Part shown: positions 56,880-64,000 of the stretch, piece by piece
How positions within the stretch are numbered: position 1 is the first letter of the stretch
Layout of the letters: each line of letters starts with the position of its first letter
NCBI RefSeq assembly: GCF_914767665.1
Contig: NC_059502.1
Span: 35,792,812 to 35,856,811 of the forward strand
Direction of reading: 5' to 3'
From: Harmonia axyridis
Lineage: Eukaryota; Arthropoda; Insecta; Coleoptera; Coccinellidae
DNA length: 64,000 nucleotides
The notes under the pieces: generated by a model
Told to the model about the DNA's origin: nothing
The model's database searches: none
Seen by the model: the letters and a program-made list of their open reading frames with translations, nothing else
Translations under genes and position numbers: made by a program

Positions 56880-57514
56880 AGGAATAAAAAGGACTGACTA
56901 CCTCTCAGGTAAGAGCCATAGCAAACCATGGCAACATTTATAGTTACTCTGATTGTCACCAGGTGGCGTAGCGCTTATCTTGATTCGCCTAATAACACTC
57001 AAAATATTTTTGTTTACAATATCTTACCTTTAGCCGAAAAAGCATGCTGAAGAGGGCGCTGCCTACCCTTGAATCGGGAATATAGTTTCCATCACAGAAT
57101 ACTAAATATGTAGTTTCCATATATTTAGTGTTCTGTGGTTTCCGTATAGTTTTGGAATTCTACATATTGACAATGGGCAATGGGCGAGTTCGGAAAGTCA
57201 GGGCTGTTGAATGCGCTGAAAGAGATGTGTTTGACAGCGCTGAACAGCGCTGTACCAGCAAAATGTTGGAGAAAGAGCGCTGCATTTTAAGCTGAATTAT
57301 AGATTCGAAAAAAAAATTTTTGACGACAACTTTTACTCATATCTGTAATGTTAAAGAAAGAAGTTCGATAACGAAGTTTGAACCAAATTACTCGAAATAA
57401 TTTTTTTGTGTGTGTTCTCAAATTAGAGTTACGAAGGAAAATGAGATTACTTGGATAATTTTGAGACAAAAAGTTTCATGCATATGAGCACAGAAACGCT
57501 CTGCTTTCAATATA
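56880..57514. other. Intergenic, with AGCGCT repeats
   Basis: No gene. At 57200-57290 the word GCGCTG recurs, including ACAGCGCTGAACAGCGCTGT, a perfect inverted repeat of 8 bases around GAAC. GTTTCCAT..ACTAAATAT at 57085-57130 is also partly inverted. Confidence 0.5.
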
Positions 57515-57960
57515 CAGGTTGTTTATAGTGTGTCACTTTTTGTGATGCTTATATCAGTTTATCAAATATTTATTGATCTTTTCTATAGATTGGGTAAATA
57601 AATACCAAAACTTATAATTAATGCAATCAATAGAGCTTACTACCTGGATCTTTATAATAATTTGGATTTTCCTGAAGATTACTAGAGATTTTTTCTCGAA
57701 ATCGATAGCAGATACGACAAATCTATAACAAACCAAAAAGTGTAGTACTGGACCAGAGTTTTTTTCTACATTTTTCTAAACTAACAGCCATTCACCAAAT
57801 ATAGTTTTAGAGGAAGAAAACATGCATCCTTCCAGAAAAAATATCACCCTGTAGATTTGCATTCAAAATTAGCATATCACTTGGTGAAAACTTTAAACTG
57901 GAATATCTATGGCCAATTCAAATTGAATTTCTTGTGAAGGGAAGGTTATATGAGAAAAAA
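57515..57960 (+). repeat. Dispersed repeat family A, copy 2
   Basis: Second copy of the repeat described at 1137-1580, same orientation, with about the same length and the same order of blocks. It supports these being copies of a transposable element rather than unique sequence. Confidence 0.75.
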
Positions 57961-59116
57961 ACTTAATATTTAACACATATTCCTTTATAAATATGAAGAA
58001 TACGTTCTATTCAATAGGGGTCTCTCTCTAGAAATCACTATTTGGTATTCTAAACCTATGCTACCTATACAATAATTGCAAATTATATATTGTATTATTT
58101 TATAAATTATGAAAAATAACCTACTATTAACTGAATTTTTAGATTTCAAAAGGTGTTCTTCCTTGTATTCTAAATATATACACCCTATATAATTGTTGAT
58201 CATATATTGTATTTCTCAATAAATTATGGAATAAAAGAATAATTTGTTGCTCAACTGAAAAAAGTATTGATGAACCTTGGAAATAAGGGACTTCTTATAA
58301 CCTGATTTCTCAAAGATGTTACACCTAGATATGATATTACGATTGCTTGTGAGGCAACATAAGCCATGGGTTTTTGAAAGGTAGATCTATTCATTCTGCC
58401 TCTTTCCAGTTTATTATAGCTATACTGAATATTCCTAAAACAAAAATTTCACTGTAGGTCTTTTCATTGATCTTATCGAATGATAATGTAAATTCAATAT
58501 TTGTCAAAACTGAAAATGAATGAAAGATTGCAGTTTCTTTATTCCAATTATTGATTCAATTGTAACTTCATTTCAGGGCAAATAAGTAAATATCCAATGG
58601 AATGTTAGCCCTCGAAATATATCTATTATTCATTTTGAATTGACTTACAAGAATATCAATATTTTCATCGGCTAGACATAAAATGACAAATTTCCTTTCA
58701 AAGTTGAAATTCAGAGAAAAATGTGCTAATAATTGTGTATTGCAACTATTAAATAAACAAAAAAGGAACCATGAAAAGGATTACAACTTGACTAACAAAC
58801 AAACTTTTTTTGTCAATTTTTCCCACCCAATCATTAATTAAATTTGTACTTATGAATCATACATGTCTCTATAAAGAAGAAATGTGCTACTTTGAAATCT
58901 GAATAGTGGGATTATATAATCATTCAATATTCTCTGAAATTTTTCTACAAACCGATGAGCATGAATAACCTTCTTGAAAGACTGATAATAACGCTCACAT
59001 TTTGATTATTCATTCCTCCCAAATTCTTCAAAGAAAGAAATTGCCATTTCTGGAGAAATGAGAGCTGAGAATTTGGTTGATATCGGTTATTTTTTATTCA
59101 TTATTAAAGAATATAA
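57961..59116. other. No recognised gene
   Basis: AT-rich; a weak internal repetition (TATATTGTATT..AATTATG) at 58075-58230. No exon or complete element found. Confidence 0.4.
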
Positions 59117-59365
59117 TCACAGACTAGTAATCTGTGATATAATATACGATTGATATTTTAACGAAATTTTAAAAAGCGTGACATGCGTCTGAGTCTGACT
59201 GACAGTTGATCATAGAGAAATCTTTGTCTATGGTTATGATGAAATCGTTACGGTTACTGACTGCGTTCGGTAAATCCACACTAGGGATGGGCAAAGGTCA
59301 GAAAACTATCGATATATATTGTATCGATATTTCCTGACATTATCGAAATGTATCGAAATATGTAA
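59117..59365. repeat. Palindrome and TATCGATA-rich block matching 44323-44490
   Basis: CACAGACTAGTAATCTGTGAT (59117) is the exact reverse complement of the core at 44330. At 59281, CTAGGGATGGGCAA and TATCGATA-type repeats follow, as at 44388, but in the same orientation as there. The palindrome could be the right terminus of the ISL2EU-like element; the GGGATGGGCAA block looks like a separate repeat present at both places. Confidence 0.45.
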
Positions 59366-59749
59366 GAGTAAAATATCTCTAAATATCGCTGTGATATTTT
59401 GGTGTGAGAAAATTCTGTGTATTTGAATAAAGTTTTTCTATCATAGAGGAGAATAATAAGATTCAGATGACAAGATTCAGTGGAAAACGACATATTTAGT
59501 ACTTTGCTTCCATTTTTATGGAGTATTTTGTCCTCCTGGACATTCATAGGGACATTAATGTTGACGAGAACTCTGTGATTACAAGGTTTTCAAAGTGTTC
59601 AAAGTTTTAAAGACCAAATTAGATTATGTGTTGTAGTTGCCAATTGTCTTCTTTTTTTCATATTAAACAATCTATTTTTTTTTAATTTCTACCTGACTGG
59701 TTAAAACCCTGATAAGTGAATAATGATATTATAATACAACAAATAGATA

Positions 59750-61009
59750 AGAGTACAACTTTTTTTTGCGAAATTCCAGGCTTTATTGTAAAAAACTGGT
59801 TATACATTTATAATTCAAAGTATTGCCCATCGCTGGTCACTACTCTCTTCCATCTTTCGGACAGCGTACGAATTGAAAAAACTGGTCATCTTTTGAAGCG
59901 ATCCACGAATCGATCCAAGTTTTTACTTCTTCATGAGATCGGAAGTGTTGGTCAGCCAGGCCGTGTGCTATTGATCGAAATAAGTGATAGTCCGAGAGAG
60001 CAACGTCTGGAGAATACGTCGGGTGGGGTAGGAATTCCCATTTCAACGTTTCCAAGTAATTCTTGACTACTTTCGTAACATGTGGTCGAGCATTGTCATG
60101 CAGTAAAATCAATTCATCTTCTCTCTCGTTGTATTGCGGCGGTTTGTCTTTCAATGCTCGGCAAGAACGCATTAATTGCGTTCGATAACGATCGCCTGTG
60201 ATTCTTTCAGTCATAATACACTACGCCGAGCTGGTCCCACCAAATACTGAGCATGACCTTAGAACCGTGAATATTCGGTTTGGCCGTCGATGTGGAAGCA
60301 TGGTCGGGATATCCTCATGATTTTATGCGCTTGGGATTACCGTAATGAACCCATTTTTCGTCTCCAGTCCCAATCCGATGCAGAAACCCCTTCCGTCTTT
60401 GCCTTGCAAGCAGCTGTTCACAAGCAAATAAACGCCTTTCAAACACCTCGCAGCTTCAACTCGTACCGCACCCAATTTCCTTGTTTCTGAATCATTCCTA
60501 TGACTTTCAGGCGTTTTGAAATGGCTTTTAGTGTCACTCCTATTGATACTGCCAATTATTGTTGCGTTTGACATGAGTCTTGATCAATTATCCTCCAATT
60601 CTGCATCCAATTCTGCATCTTCAAAAACTTTCTTTCTTCCACCGCGATGCTGGTCTTCGACATCAAAATCACCATTCTTGAAGCGTTGAAACCTATCTTG
60701 GTACGTTCTTCCACCAATATCGGTCTCACTATAGGTATTTGAAAGCATTCGATGAACCTCAGCCGCAGATTCATTCATATTTTAGTAGAAAATTAAAACC
60801 TCCCGCAAATGACGAGCATTTGGCTCGTAAGCTAACATGGTTAACCGTGAATAACTTTATGATGCGGAAACAAATCGACTAACATGTCGATGGCGTTATG
60901 TTCACAAATACCTAAACTTATCGTATGACATCTACGATATATTTATTTCTACTACCACTTACCGTTACAGCCATCTATTGCAAAACGGCGAAAGCAAAGT
61001 TGTACGCCT
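59750..61009 (-). mobile_element. mariner transposon copy 1, defective
   Basis: Tc1/mariner transposase remains on the minus strand from ATG 60838 to stop 59808: the N-terminal HTH region (EPNARHLREV, SAAEVHRML, FKNGDFDVED), TGDEKW (first Asp), LHDNARPHV (second Asp) and PTYSPDVALSDYHLF (third Asp, DD34D spacing). A TAA follows codon 18, and at least two frameshifts separate the domains. Candidate inverted ends AGAGTACAACTTT (59750) and AAAGTTGTACGCCT (to 61009) are each bordered by TA, the mariner target duplication. Same subfamily as copy 2, but more decayed. Confidence 0.85.
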
Positions 61010-61318
61010 TATATAAATATTCATATGAATATCTAAATATGAATATTTTTGAGAGGTTAGGCTTGATATCGGTGTAATCTGGAATTTGGGCCCATAGAAA
61101 AACTCGAAGCTCATAACGGCGAACCCCCTCAAAATTTAAGGCTAGGACCGCCCTTGATTTGTCGTCATGGAAAGTTATTTGCATCAAATATTTTCATGTG
61201 AGCAAGGGCGAAACGGTATGTTCTAGGAAAAAAACCATATAGTATTCCACATTCCACCCTAGAATCAGCATAGTATAAAATGAAGAGAAATAGTATCAAA
61301 ATAACATTCACCTACAAC

Positions 61319-61540
61319 TTAACAGCAGAAATCTTCTATACTATATGGTTCTAAATTTAACAATAAATTAAATATCTTTTTCTTAAATGGTTTATAATTA
61401 TTTATTTCTTTGATTTCATTAGGCAGTCCATTGAAGAACTTTGAACAACTGTATTCAAGCTGCTTTTTGTGTTGAATTCAATTTACATTCCGGAAAATTA
61501 TAAGATATGTCCTTGTGTTATATTTATTTTTGATATTTTG
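61319..61540 (-). pseudogene. Non-LTR polymerase C-terminal fragment
   Basis: The minus-strand frame reads EYSCSKFFNGLPNEIKEIN, NYKPFKKKIFNLLL and a stop at 61319. The FNxLPxEIKxxxxxxxFKKK pattern is the usual end of jockey/CR1-type polymerases. Nothing else of the element is recognisable nearby. Confidence 0.5.
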
Positions 61541-62742
61541 AAATGAAAGGAAAAAACACTTATCTATTGCATAAATAGTAGACAAATAATTTTTCTACAT
61601 ATGATGTTATTTTGCGTCGTTTGAAAATAAACCGGTGTAAATTTAGCAGACCGTTTCCAGCAGACTGTTTGACTGAAACGCCCGAAGGCGGTGACCAGTG
61701 GCGTGCGGCAAAAAACGATTTTTTATGGAAATATTCACTAGATCGGATATAAATTTAGGAAGTGCGTTCCGTATAGTATTCAGAGTATCCGTTGGAGGAA
61801 ATATTGATTTTCTAGAGACATCGGGATATTTTAGCAACGTTTTTATTCAAATTATCATCTGTCTAATTTGAAAAATTCGCGTCGGAGCATAACCATATTT
61901 GGCATGTAGATTACTATTAGCGATATAATAAACTGTAAAAAATCATTGACTTCCCTAGGGATCCAGGGGTTCTTTTCCACCACCTTTTAGGTACTAATTC
62001 AGTAGTTGAACACTACGATACAAAGAAAGTCAACGAAGTTGCCAACGGATGCTGGAATTTCTCTGTCTTGAAAGATATGCTACTATGTAACTAGAAAAAG
62101 TTACTCTAGTTCTATTTTCATAAAATGAATGTTTTGTTACTGAAATACATGTTTTCAATTGTTTTTAAAATACGGCTCAGTAAAAAGCCAGTTCTTCAGT
62201 TTTAATTGATGAATAATAGAAACCATTCGATCTATAATTACCTATCAAAACTTAAAAAAGTTGTTTAATTTTCACTTAAATCTGATACTGAATCAAGATC
62301 CAACACAAAATGTAGAATTCAAACTGAATACGGGCCGTTGCGACAACGCGCGTTCAGCGCTTGGCAAGCGCGTACCATGTGAACGGTATCCAGCGCTCAT
62401 TCAACGTGCGTTGAGCGTTTGTCATATGAACGTGCTCTTATAGAGCGTCGTGTCAATGGTGATGCAACCTGTATATTTTAACATTTTCGAATTGCCGTTT
62501 CTTGAATTCTCTTTGAAGGAGCCTCTGTTATTCCTCTCAGGGTCTCAGGCATCTTTTCATTTCCATGATATCGTATTTTTGAACACAAAATTACCTTGTC
62601 ACATTCATCAGAGGACGTTTTGTCGATTTCATTAAATAACTCCCTCCATATCGTTAAAAAGTAGGACGCTCCATACTCTATCGTGAAAAGAGGGCGAAGG
62701 TCCCAAAGGTGCATTTTAGCATAGTAAAATGAATCTTTATAT
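61541..62742. other. No recognised gene; GCGC-rich patch
   Basis: AT-rich, except for 62335-62445, where AGCGCT, GCGCGT and CAACG words recur with partial inverted symmetry (CGCGCGTTCAGCGCTTG.., ..CAACGTGCGTTGAGCG). This resembles the patch at 57200-57290 and may be a short foldback element. Confidence 0.45.
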
Positions 62743-62817
62743 CAGGTGTGTGAATAAGTCTTTCCCGTTTTTTTTCAAATTTTGAGCATTTATTGTGAAA
62801 AAATGGTTACAAATGAA

Positions 62818-63855
62818 TTATTGAAAGTACTGGCCATCGCTAGCTACAACTTTTCCCCATCTTTCTGGCAACATACGAATCCCGTTGCGAAAAAATTCGA
62901 CCGGTTTGGCCTCTATCCAGTCATCCACCCATTTTTTGGCTTCCTCGTAGGAATGGAAGTGCTGGTCAGCCAGGCCATGCGTCATCGATCTGAAGAGATG
63001 GTAATCAGACGGAGCAATGTCTGGACTATACGGCGGGTGGGGTAGGACTTCCCATTTGAGCGTTTCTAAGTATGTTTTCACCGGCTGTGCAACATGTGGG
63101 CGAGCATTGTCATGTTGCAAAATAACTTTGTCGTGCCTGTCGGAGTATTGTGGCCGTTTTTCTCGCAGTGCGCGGCTCAAACGCATCAATTGTCGTCGAT
63201 AGACCTCGCCTGTGATCCTTTCATTCGGTTTCAGAAGCTCATAGTAAACCACACCTAGCTGGTCCCACCATATACAGAGCATGAGCTTGGCGCCATGAAT
63301 ATTTGGCTTGGCCGTCGATGATGATACATGGCCGGGTAGTCCCTATGATTTTCTTCGCTTCGGATTATCGTAACGGATCCACTTTTCATCGCCAGTCACG
63401 ATACGATGCAGAAAACCCTTTCTTTTATGTCGCTGAAGCAGCTGTTCGCAAGTGAAAAAACGCCGTTCGACGTCTCTCAGCTTCAGTTCGTACGGCACCC
63501 AATTTCCTTGCTTTTGGATCATTCCCATGGCTTTCAAACGCTTGGAAATGGTTGTTCGGTCAACTCCCAATGCTTCAGCAAGTTCTTCTTGCGTTTGACA
63601 CGAATCTTCATCAAGCAAAGTCGCCAATTCTTGATCTTCAAAGATTTGCGGCCGCCCGGAACGCTCCTTGTCTTCCACGTCGAAATCGCCACTTTTGAAG
63701 CGTCGAAACCATCCGCGAACACTCGAATCATCGACACAACCTTCTCCATAAGCTTCCTGAAGCAACCGATGCGCCTCGGCAGCAGATTTCTTCAAATTGA
63801 ACCAATAAAGTGAAACTTCCCGCAAATGACGTCGACTCGGCTCAAATTTCGACAT
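62818..63855 (-). pseudogene. mariner transposase copy 2: full-length frame with one TAG
   Basis: Cut-and-paste DDD transposase. From ATG 63855 (the frame opens slightly upstream at GTG) to TAA 62818 there are 345 codons, the usual mariner length. Two helix-turn-helix regions are present (REVSLYWFNLKKSAAEAHRL; EELAEALGVDRTTISKRLKA). TGDEKWI, LQHDNARPHV and PPYSPDIAPSDYHLF carry the three catalytic Asp with DD34D spacing, and FKSGDFDVEDKERSGRP is the linker. The only defect is TAG at 63343-63345, between KRRKS and GLPGH, where mariners have Trp (TGG). A terminal repeat probably begins near 62744 (CAGGTGTGTGAATAAGTC); the other end is at or beyond the window edge. Confidence 0.93.
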
Positions 63856-64000
63856 TTTCACGATTTCAAAAATTTATGATGCGAAAAAATTTCAACTAAT
63901 GTGTTAGTGTGGAATTGTTGACAGATGAATAAGCTTTGATTATGACATATGTAACCATTAAATACTCGCACAGTATTGGTGGCGCCATCTCTTACAAAAA

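Overview
The window is AT-rich animal nuclear DNA with spliceosomal introns and GT..AG junctions. It carries mariner, CR1/L2-like, RTE and LTR elements and an ISL2EU-like DNA transposon carrying THAP, DDE and YqaJ genes. Together with a netrin gene this points to an arthropod, most likely an insect; a beetle is plausible but not proven. I see no tRNA, rRNA or CRISPR.

Region 1 (1-26.3 kb, + strand) is the 3' half of a netrin gene. Five exons are visible: laminin-EGF repeat 3, a short acidic/glycine linker, and three exons of the C-terminal NTR (C345C) domain ending at a stop at 26256-26258. The 5' exons (laminin N-terminal domain, LE1, LE2) lie upstream of the window or were not recognisable. 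One intron is 13.7 kb long and full of old non-LTR fragments, foldback elements and tandem duplications.

Region 2 (26.3-40 kb) is a repeat island. Its centre is a 6.9 kb LTR retrotransposon (31601-38522) with two 813-bp LTRs that read as identical, TG..CA ends and a 4-bp TTAT target duplication. It has no recognisable gag or pol; instead its interior holds an RTE-type LINE on the minus strand whose single reading frame is broken by three nonsense codons. Two inverted copies of another LINE fragment lie on either side.

Region 3 (40-44.3 kb) holds two convergent housekeeping genes: prefoldin subunit 4 (+, four exons, 135 aa) and a YRDC-type threonylcarbamoyl-AMP synthase (-, one exon, 240 aa).

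Region 4 (44.3-59.2 kb) is occupied by a decayed ISL2EU-like DNA transposon: a THAP + DDE transposase (+) and a SWIM + YqaJ nuclease (-). The YqaJ gene was split by a 4.65 kb CR1/L2-like LINE (47351-51997) that is nearly intact, with one frameshift in an A-run. A further THAP gene (-) lies at 56.1-56.8 kb.

Region 5 (59.3-64 kb) has two mariner copies on the minus strand. The first is frameshifted and has terminal inverted repeats and TA flanks. The second is a 345-codon frame interrupted only by one TAG where tryptophan is expected. A small LINE C-terminus lies between them.
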